From: Chitinophagaceae bacterium
GTDB lineage: Bacteria > Bacteroidota > Bacteroidia > Chitinophagales > Chitinophagaceae
NCBI GenBank assembly: GCA_017307755.1
Contig: JAFKGQ010000006.1
Coordinates: 640,001 to 704,000, forward strand
Reading direction: 5' to 3'
Length of the DNA stretch: 64,000 nucleotides
The position numbers and the translations under genes were made by a program. The notes under the pieces were generated by a model, which saw only the letters and a program-made list of their open reading frames with translations, had not been told where the DNA came from and did no database searches. This document shows, one piece after another, positions 1 to 9,091 of the stretch. Each line of letters begins with the position of its first letter. Position 1 is the first letter of the stretch.

Positions 1-132
1 ATAGTAAAATGGCGTATGCGCCTGCAGCAATGCGCTCTTAGGCTTCATAAATATAATAGGCTCGTCCGGGATCTCATTATTTAACTCCTTGGCATGAGCC
101 ACATAGTTACGGCCAACACAGAATATTTTCAT
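1..132 (-). CDS. Fumarylacetoacetate hydrolase family protein, N-terminal fragment
   Basis: The first 44 codons of a leftward gene that runs off the window edge. The N-terminus reads [17 protein letters not shown], followed by [12 protein letters not shown]. This is the typical opening of FAH-superfamily hydrolases and isomerases (YcgM-like acylpyruvate hydrolases), where the GRNY and F.KP..L segments line the active-site entrance. The metal-binding EXE..D part lies outside the window, so the substrate cannot be judged. The ATG at 132 is the only sensible start. Confidence 0.8.
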   Translation of the reverse strand, partial: MKIFCVGRNYVAHAKELNNEIPDEPIIFMKPKSALLQAHTPFYY

Positions 133-289
133 ATTCAATCAGGGTTTTTAAATAGAAAATTCTTTAAACCAGTTTTCATTCAGCCTGAAAAGACCCCGGG
201 CACCAGCACAGGAATATTGAATATTAAAATATCTACTCATTAGGGATGAATGCAATATTTATGCGAAAATAAAGATTCCCCTTTACAAA

Positions 290-868
290 TCATAGTGTAA
301 AATCCAAATTATTGTACAGGTTCATGGCCCTCTCAATCCCGCTGGTGGCAAAGCTTTCAACCAGTTCTACCGACTTTTCTACCTTCCCCCTCACCAGCGG
401 CAACTCATCATCCCTCCATCTCCCCAGCACAAAATCTACCTGTCTTCCCTTGGGGAAATCATTGCCGATGCCAAAACGTAATCTGGGGTAACCATCGGTC
501 CCTAACACCTCTTCGATGCTTCGCAACCCATTGTGCCCCGCAGCACTTCCTCCCGCCCGAAGCCTGAACTTTGACAGAGGTAGCGCAAGTTCATCGACGA
601 TGACCAGCACATTTTCCAGAGGGATCTTTTCCTTGTCCATCCAGTATTTCACGGCCTTGCCGCTGAGATTCATAAAGGTAGTGGGCTTGATACAGACCAG
701 GATCTTTCCTTTCCATCTGATCTCCGCGATTTCGGCTAAGCGGTCCTGTCGGAACGATCCTTCATGCTTCTTTACCAGCGCATCCGCTACGTCAAAACCA
801 ATATTGTGCCGGGTACCTGCGTAATCAGACCCGATATTACCCAATCCCACGATGAGATACTTAGCCAT
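290..868 (-). CDS. pth: Peptidyl-tRNA hydrolase
   Basis: Cytosolic enzyme that cleaves the ester bond of peptidyl-tRNA dropped from ribosomes, recycling the tRNA. The 192 aa match the family length. Visible motifs are GLGN (8-11), TRHNIGF with the catalytic His21, PTTFMNLSG with the substrate-contacting Asn, VDELALPL (the usual DDLDLPLG is slightly altered), and GGSAAGHNGL. It lies downstream of rplY on the same strand, with a hairpin terminator between them (903-930), so it probably has its own transcript or depends on read-through. The start is the ATG at 868. Confidence 0.97.
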   Translation of the reverse strand: MAKYLIVGLGNIGSDYAGTRHNIGFDVADALVKKHEGSFRQDRLAEIAEIRWKGKILVCIKPTTFMNLSGKAVKYWMDKEKIPLENVLVIVDELALPLSKFRLRAGGSAAGHNGLRSIEEVLGTDGYPRLRFGIGNDFPKGRQVDFVLGRWRDDELPLVRGKVEKSVELVESFATSGIERAMNLYNNLDFTL

Positions 869-902
869 AAGCGGGGGTCAGTCAAAGGGGATTAAAAATA
901 GC

Positions 903-930
903 AAAAACCCGGTTAATCTCTAACCGGGTT
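903..930 (-). terminator. Intrinsic terminator after rplY
   Basis: Perfect 10-bp stem (906-915 with 921-930) and a 5-nt loop. On the - strand it is followed by a run of T. It sits 18 bases past the rplY stop codon and closes the prs-rplY transcript. Confidence 0.8.
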
Positions 931-947
931 CCTCCTAATAAATTACT

Positions 948-1592
948 TTATTTCTTACCGCCTGCCGCAGGTTTAGCCGCAGGAGCAGCAGCGGCAGCGG
1001 GAGCAGCGCCGCCAGCAGCCGGGGCAGCAGCAGCTTCTTCCTGTTTCAATTGACGCGTCAATACGATCGAGGCGATAGGGATACGGGGAGAGTTCAGGAT
1101 CTCATAGTTCTCCGCTTTCACATCCTCTACCCGCACGTTGCCGTTCAATTCCAGGTCGGTCAGATCGACTTCGATATTTTCTTTCAGATACTTCGGATAA
1201 GTCTTCACTTTTAAAGCCTTCATCTTGGTGATGAGCTTACCGCCATCCTTTACACCTTTCGCTGCGCCTGTAAACTTAAGAGGAATGGTAGCTATCACCT
1301 TCTTGTCATCCACAAGCTCAAGGAAGTCAGCATGGATCAGCTCATCCGTCACCTTGTCAAATTGGAGGTCCTTCAGGATACACTTGTAAGACTTACCGTC
1401 AACCTTAACCTCGGCTAATTGGAAATCAGGTGTGTAGACCAGTGATTTAAAAGATGTCGCAAGAGCTGAGAAGTTCACCTCCTTTGCACCCCCGTAAATT
1501 ACACCGGGCACTTTTTCCTCAGAGCGAAGTTGGCGGGTGGCTTGTTTGCCCATTTCGGTCCTGAGTTGTCCTTCGATTGTAATCGTTCTCAT
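948..1592 (-). CDS. rplY: 50S ribosomal protein L25 (CTC/TL5 type)
   Basis: Binds 5S rRNA in the large ribosomal subunit. The protein is 214 aa, the long general-stress CTC form. It has an N-terminal L25 domain (about 1-95), containing QLRSEEKVPGVIYGG, and a C-terminal beta domain (about 100-185). An Ala/Pro/Gly/Lys-rich low-complexity tail follows from about residue 190; such tails are common in Bacteroidota L25. It starts 20 bases after prs on the same strand, so prs and rplY form an operon. This pairing, with pth next, is a widespread gene order. Confidence 0.96.
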   Translation of the reverse strand: MRTITIEGQLRTEMGKQATRQLRSEEKVPGVIYGGAKEVNFSALATSFKSLVYTPDFQLAEVKVDGKSYKCILKDLQFDKVTDELIHADFLELVDDKKVIATIPLKFTGAAKGVKDGGKLITKMKALKVKTYPKYLKENIEVDLTDLELNGNVRVEDVKAENYEILNSPRIPIASIVLTRQLKQEEAAAAPAAGGAAPAAAAAPAAKPAAGGKK

Positions 1593-1612
1593 TGTTTATG
1601 TTTATTAATAAA

Positions 1613-2563
1613 TTACTTGTTCCTCAATTGAGAGTGGATGAACAGCCCCGTGATACTCCTGTTCTCATGGGCATTGCGGATAGCTACAGCAAACAGTTCA
1701 GCAACACTCAACACCTTGATCTTAGAACTCGGACGCTTCAGCGGTATCGTGTCGCACACCACTAACTCTTCCAATACACTGTTCTCTATATTATCATACG
1801 CCTTACCGCTAAGCACCGGATGCGTACACAACGCTCTCACACTCCTCGCACCTTTCTCTTTTAAAAGACCGGCGGATTTCGCCAGCGTCCCCCCCGTATC
1901 ACAGATGTCATCTATCAACACAAGATCCTTATTTGTTACATCTCCGATGACCACCATGCTCGCTATCTCATTGGCGCGCTTCCTGTGCTTGTCACAGATC
2001 ACCATTTCCGCATTAAAATAGCTGGCGATCTCCCTAATACGATTGGCACTTCCCACGTCAGGGGCCGCAAAGGTAAGATTTTCCACCTTAAGTTGCTCAA
2101 TGTAAGGGATAAAAATAGCGCTGCTGTCCAGATGGTCCACCGGAATATCAAAATATCCCTGGATCTGGGGAGCATGCAGGTCCATCGTAATGACCCGGTC
2201 GGCGCCCGCAGCCACTAACATATTGGCTATCAGCTTACTACCTATCGCAACCCGGGGCTTATCCTTTCTGTCCTGACGGGCATATCCATAGTAAGGGATC
2301 ACCGCCACCACCTTGTAAGCAGACGCACGGCGGGCTGCATCGATCATTAACAACAGCTCCAGCAGGTTCTCCGCAGGAGCAAACGTACTTTGCACGAGAA
2401 AAACCATGTCGCCCCGGATGCTTTCATCAAAGGTCGTTTGAATTTCTCCATCGCTAAATCGTTGAATATTAACCTTTCCGGTAGGGGTGCCGAATTGCTG
2501 TGCAATTTTCTCGGCAAGGTATTGAGACCCAGTGCCGGAGAAGATCTTGGCTGAATGCTGCAT
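1613..2563 (-). CDS. prs: Ribose-phosphate pyrophosphokinase
   Basis: Makes PRPP from ribose 5-phosphate and ATP, feeding purine, pyrimidine, histidine, tryptophan and NAD synthesis. The 316 aa are the full class I length. Clear signatures are YYGYARQDRK (91-100, flexible loop), MDLHAPQIQGYFD (127-139) and the PRPP-binding loop LVLIDDICDTGGT (214-226). It is the first gene of the leftward prs-rplY pair. The start is the ATG at 2563. Confidence 0.98.
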   Translation of the reverse strand: MQHSAKIFSGTGSQYLAEKIAQQFGTPTGKVNIQRFSDGEIQTTFDESIRGDMVFLVQSTFAPAENLLELLLMIDAARRASAYKVVAVIPYYGYARQDRKDKPRVAIGSKLIANMLVAAGADRVITMDLHAPQIQGYFDIPVDHLDSSAIFIPYIEQLKVENLTFAAPDVGSANRIREIASYFNAEMVICDKHRKRANEIASMVVIGDVTNKDLVLIDDICDTGGTLAKSAGLLKEKGARSVRALCTHPVLSGKAYDNIENSVLEELVVCDTIPLKRPSSKIKVLSVAELFAVAIRNAHENRSITGLFIHSQLRNK

Positions 2564-2590
2564 AAGAAGGTAAATGTGCGGCGAAGATAT

Positions 2591-2630
2591 AAAAAAAGAA
2601 TCCGTTCCGTGGCTTTTTAGCCACAGAACG
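2591..2630 (-). terminator. Intrinsic terminator after the small membrane protein gene
   Basis: A 12-bp stem (2603-2614 with 2619-2630, one mismatch) with a 4-nt loop. On the - strand it runs into a T-rich stretch (plus-strand A run 2591-2597). It separates the gene at 2653-2862 from prs. Confidence 0.75.
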
Positions 2631-2652
2631 AACTCGAAAAAATTATAAGGTG

Positions 2653-2862
2653 TTAATGATTAACTGAAGCCAATTGCTCTCTCGCAGCAGATTGAGCCCC
2701 TACAGCCACTGTCTTTTCAGCGTCTTTTCCCGATTTCGAATTCAACACATAAAAAATAGAAGAACAAACAAAAATGGAGAAGAAGAGGGCGACTACATAC
2801 ATGCCGATACAAAAAAGAAAATTTTGCCAGCCGCCGATTGCGTTAAAGGTTGTTCGTTTCAT
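2653..2862 (-). CDS. Small single-pass membrane protein, unknown function
   Basis: A 69-aa protein with one strongly hydrophobic helix (about residues 14-40, FLFCIGMYVVALFFSIFVC) and a short hydrophilic tail. I do not recognise the family. It is followed by a good terminator, which supports it as a real gene. The overlapping ORF on the other strand (2674-2877) lacks such features. It is divergent from radC, with a 131-base gap. Confidence 0.6.
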   Translation of the reverse strand: MKRTTFNAIGGWQNFLFCIGMYVVALFFSIFVCSSIFYVLNSKSGKDAEKTVAVGAQSAAREQLASVNH

Positions 2863-2993
2863 TGGATTTTAGATTAAGATTTTCAAAAGATTACGGATTT
2901 CTACGAACGTTGGTCTTTCGCTAATAACGAAAGAGTTGGGTCCTTATTTTAACTCTTCCTTAGAAACTACAAAATAATAGTTTAAATTGATCC

Positions 2994-3701
2994 ATGCAAG
3001 TCGAGAACCCTGAAAATATCCGCATACGCGACTGGAAAAATGACGATAAACCACGCGAAAAACTACTTAGTAAAGGACCGCAGGCACTGAGTGATTCCGA
3101 ACTGCTGGCCATTCTTATCCGTACGGGTTCTCCCGGCCGTAACGCCACCGAGCTGGCAAAAACTGTCCTCAAAATGGGAGAAGACAGCCTCCTCCGGCTG
3201 GGCCGTCTGACCGCCAGCGAATTGAAGAGATTGAAGGGTATGGGAATAGCCAAGGCGACGATCATTGCCGCCGCCATGGAACTATGCAGACGATGGCAAA
3301 AAGAAGAAGAATTGATTCCGGGAAAAACCCAGTTGAAAAATGGCCGGGAGGCAGCCAGATACCTCTGTGACAAGCTGCGATATCTCCCACACGAAGTATT
3401 CGCAGCTATCTATCTCAACAACGCAGGAACAGTGCTGAAATTCGATACGGTGAGCCACGGCGGACTCACTGGCACAGTGGCCGACCCCCGCATCATCCTC
3501 AAAAAAGCGCTGGAAGAAAATGCCATAAGCATCATACTGGGTCACAACCACCCGTCAGGCAATCTCCGACCCAGCAAGGCGGATGAAGAATTCACCCATA
3601 AAATAAAAAAGGGAGCGGGATACCTCGACATTAAATTGCTGGATCACATCATCGTCAGCGAAAAGGGCCATTTTAGCTTTGCAGATGCAGGCCTGCTCTG
3701 A
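2994..3701 (+). CDS. radC: RadC family JAB-domain protein
   Basis: A 235-aa protein with an N-terminal UPF0758 region, a helix-hairpin-helix segment (about 75-95, LKRLKGMGIAKA) and a C-terminal MPN/JAB metallo-domain. The zinc motif is complete: HNHPSG..PS..D gives His184, His186, Ser188 and Asp197. The family is named for DNA repair, but the true role is unsettled; JAB+ chemistry suggests a hydrolase acting in recombination or DNA processing. Single gene, with the opposite-strand small membrane gene upstream. Confidence 0.93.
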   Translation: MQVENPENIRIRDWKNDDKPREKLLSKGPQALSDSELLAILIRTGSPGRNATELAKTVLKMGEDSLLRLGRLTASELKRLKGMGIAKATIIAAAMELCRRWQKEEELIPGKTQLKNGREAARYLCDKLRYLPHEVFAAIYLNNAGTVLKFDTVSHGGLTGTVADPRIILKKALEENAISIILGHNHPSGNLRPSKADEEFTHKIKKGAGYLDIKLLDHIIVSEKGHFSFADAGLL

Positions 3702-3713
3702 TTGTGCCACAGG

Positions 3714-3819
3714 CAACCCGAAGGCCGAAACCAAAGCGGACCACAGGTCCGCCGCCCGAAGGGCCATCGTTAGATGTTTTCGGCCGGAGGGTATATTCCC
3801 GACAACCCGAAGGCCGAAA
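3714..3819. repeat. Intergenic region with a 17-bp direct repeat
   Basis: The 17-base sequence caacccgaaggccgaaa occurs at 3714-3730 and again at 3803-3819. Between them lies GC-rich, dyad-rich DNA (for example gcggaccacaggtccgc). It fills the gap between the convergent radC and DUF3467 genes and resembles the other GC-rich intergenic hairpin regions of this window in style. Confidence 0.6.
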
Positions 3820-3820
3820 A

Positions 3821-4135
3821 TCAAGCCTGCGCCGTCGGCCCCCCAAAATTCATCGGCAACTGCACTTCCTCCAGGTCCTGTATCTTCCCGTTGGCCGCCT
3901 CAAACCGGGTGAGATTCTCCGTCAATGCCTTCATAAAACGCTTGGCATGCTGAGGTGTAAGTATGATACGGCTCTTTACCTTGCTCTTGGGCGTACCCGG
4001 CATCACATTTACAAAATCAATGACAAATTCGGCATGGGAATGGGTAATGATGGCAAGGTTGGCATACTGTCCTTCCGCCATCTCCTCGCTGATCTCTATA
4101 TTAAGCTGGCTATTGGGCTGCTGATTCTCGGACAT
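3821..4135 (-). CDS. DUF3467 domain protein
   Basis: A 104-aa soluble protein that matches the DUF3467 family by its pattern: EGQYANLAIITHSHAEFVID, then a conserved TP..KSRI.LTP.HAKR.M.AL.EN segment. The family is common in bacteria and has no established function. It lies downstream of the SusCD operon but is cut off from it by the strong terminator at 4169-4196. Confidence 0.85.
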   Translation of the reverse strand: MSENQQPNSQLNIEISEEMAEGQYANLAIITHSHAEFVIDFVNVMPGTPKSKVKSRIILTPQHAKRFMKALTENLTRFEAANGKIQDLEEVQLPMNFGGPTAQA

Positions 4136-4168
4136 ATTGATCTATTATCCCCGCAAGATACCACAATT

Positions 4169-4196
4169 AAAAAAGGCCGCCAAACGGCGGCCTTTT
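4169..4196 (-). terminator. Strong terminator after susD
   Basis: Perfect 11-bp GC-rich stem (4171-4181 with 4186-4196), loop of 4. On the - strand T6 follows. The stem also ends in TTTT on the + strand, so it could work in both directions. Confidence 0.88.
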
Positions 4197-4221
4197 CAAG
4201 TTTTAAACCTATATCGCTCTA

Positions 4222-5658
4222 TTACCAGTTATGGTTATACTGCGTCTCGCTGGTAGGCGCAGGGAAAATATACGCGGCATTCGAAGGGTCAATAGCACCC
4301 GCACTGCCCTTCGCCGGGAAGGTTTGCAGCAGACGGGTAATATCCAGCCCTCTCAGACCTTCACCCAGGAATTCAATATCCCTTTCATGTAAGATGTCGC
4401 CAATCAATTCCGTGGCCGAAGCAGGCGCGAACGTCGTGCTCGGATCGCTGCGGTGACGGACGGCATTGAGCAGGTCCACAGCCTGGGCATCCACGCTATT
4501 GGTCTTTCTCGTACGGGCCTCCGCCAGCATTAACAGCACATCGGAATACCGTATAATGGGTATCCAGTCGACATAAGGGTCGCCCCCGGGATATTTCCTC
4601 AACCAGGACACGCCGTCACCGTCTTTATTAACAAAAGCCCTGCGAGCGTCCGTAGTCTTCCAGGCCGCGTCAGAAATGATCCCATCATCATTCAGCGAAT
4701 ACTCGCCATTGCCCAGGTCAGGCAGGTAGTAATACGCCAGCTGGTTCTGCGTCCCGGGCTGCTCATTGGCTCCCGTAAAGGGCATGGAAAGGACAGACTC
4801 AGGGGTCGTATACTTTGTAAAGACATCTTTCAGATCAGTAGCCAGCGTATTGGCCACACCCGTCGGCGCCTTAAAAGGTGCAGAAGCCGGGACGATTTTA
4901 TTTGCTTCCGCGATCACGTTGTCCCAATCCCCTTGGTGCAGATATACCCGCTCTTTCAATGCAATAACGGCATTTTTATGCGCATGGGTAACATTCAGAC
5001 TACCGTCGCCATAATCCCCGGGCACACCCGCTTCCGCATCATTCAGATCACTGAGTATCTGAGTGTACACCTGGGCTACCGTACTCCTGGCAAGGTCATT
5101 GTGACCATTATCCGTAAGACCTTTCAGCCGCAGCGGAAGACCCGGAGATGCGCCATTGTCCTTTGAATAGGGTTGTGCATACAATTGCAGCAGACTGAAA
5201 TAGGCCAATGCCCGTACAAATTTTGCTTCCCCATGATACTGCGCTACCAGCGCTGCATCCTTTATCACCGTGTCCCCGCCGGCAGTCATTCCATCCAGGA
5301 AAAGATTACACTGGTTGATCGTATTATAAGCCGCATTCCAGGTATTGTTGATCTCGGCATCCGAGCCGGTAACGCTAAAATTCCAGATCAGCAATGCAGT
5401 CACCCCGTTGCCGGTCATGTTGATAAAATTGTCCCCGCGGACGTCATTATAGATCACCCATCTTCCCCCCAACAAGTTGCCGACCTTAAGCTGGGCATAC
5501 AAGCCATTCACCTGGTGAGCGATACGATCCTTTGTCAGAAAAACAAAGTTGGAAGGTATATCAGTGGACGACACAGGGTTCAGCTTGGCCTTACTACAGG
5601 ACCCTGCCGCCAATGCCAGGCCGGATAAAATGATAAATTGATATATGTATTTTTTCAT
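4222..5658 (-). CDS. SusD/RagB family outer-membrane nutrient-binding lipoprotein
   Basis: Surface lipoprotein that lids the SusC channel and binds the imported nutrient. With the start at 5658 it is 478 aa and begins MKKYIYQFIILSGLALAAGSC, a type II signal with the lipid Cys at residue 21. A longer frame reaches back to 5784 but overlaps susC and buries the signal peptide, so I reject it. The C-terminal half has the RagB/SusD pattern (YLPDLGNGEYSLNDDG, IRYSDVLLMLAEA, RDIEFLGEGLRGLDITR). It lies 37 bases after susC. No glycosidase or peptidase is next to the pair, so the substrate is unknown. Confidence 0.94.
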   Translation of the reverse strand: MKKYIYQFIILSGLALAAGSCSKAKLNPVSSTDIPSNFVFLTKDRIAHQVNGLYAQLKVGNLLGGRWVIYNDVRGDNFINMTGNGVTALLIWNFSVTGSDAEINNTWNAAYNTINQCNLFLDGMTAGGDTVIKDAALVAQYHGEAKFVRALAYFSLLQLYAQPYSKDNGASPGLPLRLKGLTDNGHNDLARSTVAQVYTQILSDLNDAEAGVPGDYGDGSLNVTHAHKNAVIALKERVYLHQGDWDNVIAEANKIVPASAPFKAPTGVANTLATDLKDVFTKYTTPESVLSMPFTGANEQPGTQNQLAYYYLPDLGNGEYSLNDDGIISDAAWKTTDARRAFVNKDGDGVSWLRKYPGGDPYVDWIPIIRYSDVLLMLAEARTRKTNSVDAQAVDLLNAVRHRSDPSTTFAPASATELIGDILHERDIEFLGEGLRGLDITRLLQTFPAKGSAGAIDPSNAAYIFPAPTSETQYNHNW

Positions 5659-5695
5659 TTTGCTCTTTTTAAAGTTAGACATGATGAACGCATGT

Positions 5696-8600
5696 TTAAA
5701 ATCCGATGTTAAGACCAATGGTGAGCGTACGGCCATTCGCAACAGAGTTCCTGTCGACGCCCTGCCCTTGTGTATCGTTGCCATTGGTGCTGACTTCCGG
5801 ATCCGGTCCTTTATACTTGGTGATCACCACCAGGTTCTGACCACTGATATATACCCTTGCATTGGAGATGCCTCCCTTCGACAGTAACTTCGTCGGCAGC
5901 GTATAGCCGATGCTGGCATTCCTGATCTTGATAAAATCGCCTTTCTGCACATTCTCGGATATAGGATTGGCGCTGCCGTTAGAGACATTGTCTCCATATA
6001 CGATCCTGGGGATATCCGTTACCTGGCCGGCATGTGTCCAGCGACGCAATACATCCACAGAACTGTTCCAGAAGCGCTGGTCCCTGATGCTGGCCTGCGT
6101 GCCGTTGTACACATAGAACCCGCCCTCATAGGTCGCCAGGACGCCCAGATCAAATGCTCCATAGTGGAAAGTATTCTCAAACCCGCCGTAATACTTCGGC
6201 ACGGCATTGAACATGGGGCGTTTGTCCTTTACAGGATCGATGGACTTCGCCACCGCACCCGTCTTCAGATCGTAATACTTTTTGACGTTAAAATCATACC
6301 CCAGCTTCTGATCAGCGGCGTTGACAAAGATCCTTCTGCCCGTGGCAGGATCAACCCCGGCCGTCGGCAGGACATAGATAGTGCCGATAGAATAGCCGGG
6401 CAGGGTAATACTGGTCTGCTCCAGGCCGCTGGTGGTATAGGTAATGTTGGGTACCGTGGGCGCCAGCGCCGTCACCATGTTCTTATTGAACGTAATGTTA
6501 AAAGAGGTGTTCCAACGGAAATTTTTGTTGGAGATAGGTCTTGCGTTCAAAGTGACCTCCCAGCCCCTGTTGTACATGGAACCGACGTTCATCGGGATAG
6601 TCAGGTTGGGTACGCCGGGTATGCCCGTGGATCCGGCCTGAGGGATATTGATGATCAGTCCGTCGATGCTGTTCTTATACCAGGCGACGTCACCGGTGAT
6701 CAGGTCGTTCCACAGACTGAATTGAAGTCCGACATCCGTCTTCTTGCTCGTCTCCCAGCTAAGGTCCTTGTTGCCCGCCTGGCTGAAATATAAACCCGTG
6801 GTCCCGTCATAAAGCTTTGTGCTATGGAAAGGATAAGAAGCAAAGTCGGCAATGCCGGTAATATTTCCCACTGTACCATAGCTGCCGCGCAGACGCAGGG
6901 TGTTTATCACCTTGCCAATGCCGCTGTTCGCCCAGAAGGTTTCTTTTGCCAGGTCATAAGCTACAGAGGCGCTCCAGAAATTACCGTATTTACGGCCGGG
7001 CGCAAACGCGGAATATCCATCCCGGCGGAAACTTCCGCTGACAAAGTACTTCTTGTCAAAATCATAGTTCAACCTTCCAAACCCGGACACCAGGTAGTTC
7101 TGTGTGTTGATACCATTCGTATTGTTATTGACCGTGGCCGATACGTTGTCCGTCCAGCCCCCCTGGGCATTCGTATAGTACACGTCGTTCACATTCGTCC
7201 GGTCAAGCCCAAAACCCAGTTGGGTGGTATTTTGCTGTTCCGTACCCACGAGGAATCCCAACGTGTGCCTGTCGGCGAATATATGATCGAACTGCGCAGT
7301 AGTGGTCCATATCCACCGCTTGTATTTAAGAAAAGTATTGATGGCCTCGCCGCCGGGATATCCATCCCCGTTCAGCGGCGTAAGATAAAAGTCGTTGTCA
7401 GAGTTCAGGTTATCCACCCCATATACCGTCCGCAGCGTGATGTCCGGGATAGGTTTTAGTTGCAGATATGCATTCCCCTGGATATGGTTGTTCTCCGTGC
7501 TCGAATGGTTGTTCTCGATCAGCACGACCGGGTTGTAATAGCTGATGCCGGGTTTTACATTGTTCATGGGTCCGATGGCGGCGCCATTGGTATTGTAGGA
7601 GCCGTCATTGTTACGGGGAGCGATATTCGGAGGAAGGATCAGGGCGATACGGCCCAGCCCCCCCGTGGAATAAGCCTGCCCCGGAAGCGACCCCGTCGAT
7701 GTGGCAGCCTTGTTGAGTTCATTGGAATATCCCGCATTGACGCCTATTGAAAAGATCTTCGATACCTTATGATCCAGGTTGAAACGGAAGTTCTTCCTTT
7801 CAAAGGTATTCGTCACGATAATGCCTTCCTGCCTGGTATAGCCTGCCGCGATATAGTAGGTCGTCGCCTCGTTACCACCGGAAATATTCAGCGAGTGGCT
7901 GTGAGAGATACCCGTATGATAAACATAATCCTTCCAGTTAGTGTTGATCTCTTTGCCGTCAGGACCATTGGTAGGCAGGAACTTTGCCGTGGCGCCGGTC
8001 TTATTGGCAACACCTTCGTTCTTGATCATCATGTACTGGTCGGCATCCAGCATCTTCCACAGACGGAATGCCTTGGTCTGGCCTACCCAGCCGTCATAGG
8101 TCACCTTTGTCTTGCCCCTCTTGCCATGCTTCGTGGTAATGATCACTACGCCATTGGCGGCACGGCTGCCGTAGATCGCCGTGGCGGCGGCATCCTTCAA
8201 TACGTCCAGGCTTTCGATATCGGCAGGATTGATGCTGGCCAGGGGGTTGGACGCAGCTTCCGACATGCTGACATCTCCCGTAAAGGTCGGCACCCCGTCG
8301 ATCACGATCAGGGGATAAGAAGAAAGCGAAATGGAATTGGTACCGCGAATACGGAACACAGGCGGGTTGTTCACCACCCCGTTGGCGGACGTGATCTGCA
8401 CACCCGCAGCCTTTCCGCCCAGGGCCGCATCAAAGCTCTGTACCGGATTGTCCGCAATGGAAGCACCTTTCACAGTGGAAATATTGCCCGTCACGTCGGA
8501 CTTTTTCTGTACGCCATAACCGACAACCACTACCTCGGCAAGATTGGAATTCTTGCGGTTAACAGTAAAATCCACCGTGGACCCTACCCCGACGGCAGCT

Positions 8601-8839
8601 TCCTTGAGCTCTATCCCCGTCCCGGACACGATCAGCGTCTCGCCGCTGTTCGCCCGGATAGAATAGTTCCCGTCAGCATCCGCACTGACACCCTTTTTTG
8701 TACCCTTGACCCTGATAGTGGAAAATGGAACAGGTTGACCTTGTTGATCCGTCACCCGTCCTGTGATAAGCTTGGTCTGAGCAAATGCCAGTACGGAAGA
8801 TAGTACCAGCACTGCTAACAGTGTTAGAAGTTTTCTCAT
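5696..8839 (-). CDS. SusC/RagA family TonB-linked outer-membrane transporter
   Basis: A 1047-aa TonB-dependent transporter that imports a nutrient captured with the SusD partner. It has a signal peptide (1-20, cut before Gln), a CarboxypepD_reg-like domain (about 22-95), and the EVVVVGYGVQKKSDVTG segment that precedes the plug. The plug itself carries RGTNSISLSSYPLIVIDGVP and AATAIYGSRAANGVVIITTK. A C-terminal beta barrel follows. It has a good Bacteroidota promoter (8869-8898) and no anti-sigma/ECF pair nearby, so FecR-type control is not evident. Confidence 0.96.
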   Translation of the reverse strand: MRKLLTLLAVLVLSSVLAFAQTKLITGRVTDQQGQPVPFSTIRVKGTKKGVSADADGNYSIRANSGETLIVSGTGIELKEAAVGVGSTVDFTVNRKNSNLAEVVVVGYGVQKKSDVTGNISTVKGASIADNPVQSFDAALGGKAAGVQITSANGVVNNPPVFRIRGTNSISLSSYPLIVIDGVPTFTGDVSMSEAASNPLASINPADIESLDVLKDAAATAIYGSRAANGVVIITTKHGKRGKTKVTYDGWVGQTKAFRLWKMLDADQYMMIKNEGVANKTGATAKFLPTNGPDGKEINTNWKDYVYHTGISHSHSLNISGGNEATTYYIAAGYTRQEGIIVTNTFERKNFRFNLDHKVSKIFSIGVNAGYSNELNKAATSTGSLPGQAYSTGGLGRIALILPPNIAPRNNDGSYNTNGAAIGPMNNVKPGISYYNPVVLIENNHSSTENNHIQGNAYLQLKPIPDITLRTVYGVDNLNSDNDFYLTPLNGDGYPGGEAINTFLKYKRWIWTTTAQFDHIFADRHTLGFLVGTEQQNTTQLGFGLDRTNVNDVYYTNAQGGWTDNVSATVNNNTNGINTQNYLVSGFGRLNYDFDKKYFVSGSFRRDGYSAFAPGRKYGNFWSASVAYDLAKETFWANSGIGKVINTLRLRGSYGTVGNITGIADFASYPFHSTKLYDGTTGLYFSQAGNKDLSWETSKKTDVGLQFSLWNDLITGDVAWYKNSIDGLIINIPQAGSTGIPGVPNLTIPMNVGSMYNRGWEVTLNARPISNKNFRWNTSFNITFNKNMVTALAPTVPNITYTTSGLEQTSITLPGYSIGTIYVLPTAGVDPATGRRIFVNAADQKLGYDFNVKKYYDLKTGAVAKSIDPVKDKRPMFNAVPKYYGGFENTFHYGAFDLGVLATYEGGFYVYNGTQASIRDQRFWNSSVDVLRRWTHAGQVTDIPRIVYGDNVSNGSANPISENVQKGDFIKIRNASIGYTLPTKLLSKGGISNARVYISGQNLVVITKYKGPDPEVSTNGNDTQGQGVDRNSVANGRTLTIGLNIGF

Positions 8840-8868
8840 GTGACAGTAATTTTGATTTAAGACAGAAC

Positions 8869-8898
8869 CAAAAATATGGATTTTAGAAAATTAGCAAA
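8869..8898 (-). promoter_or_regulatory. Predicted Bacteroidota promoter of susC-susD
   Basis: Read on the - strand: TTTG (8898-8895), 18 bases, then TATTTTTG (8876-8869), matching the TTTG / TAnnTTTG consensus. Transcription would begin near 8864, about 25 bases before the susC ATG. Confidence 0.65.
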
Positions 8899-9052
8899 AA
8901 AAAAGTTAAAATATATGAATGAGTAAAAAAATTTAAATCTTATAGCAGATTGCGGCACAAATCGTTAAAATAGGTTCCCAAAAGAGAAAATAATATTTTG
9001 AACGGCAGTACCCCGGGGGCTTTCCTGCAGTTTTACTGCGGTATCGCATTCG

Positions 9053-9087
9053 TTTGTACGCAATCTAATCCCCGAATTGTACCTTTG
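9053..9087 (+). promoter_or_regulatory. Predicted folD promoter, leaderless arrangement
   Basis: TTTG at 9053-9056 and TACCTTTG at 9080-9087, spaced 23 bases (slightly long). The ATG of folD follows only 4 bases after the -7 box, so the predicted transcript starts at or within a base or two of the start codon. Confidence 0.55.
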
Positions 9088-9091
9088 CGCC

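Noticed and set aside
3704..4456. 250-codon rightward frame
   Set aside because: Antisense to the DUF3467 gene and the end of susD, and crosses a terminator. No domain pattern.
5659..5784. Upstream extension of susD into susC
   Set aside because: It would overlap susC and hide the lipoprotein signal. The ATG at 5658 gives a perfect type II signal peptide.
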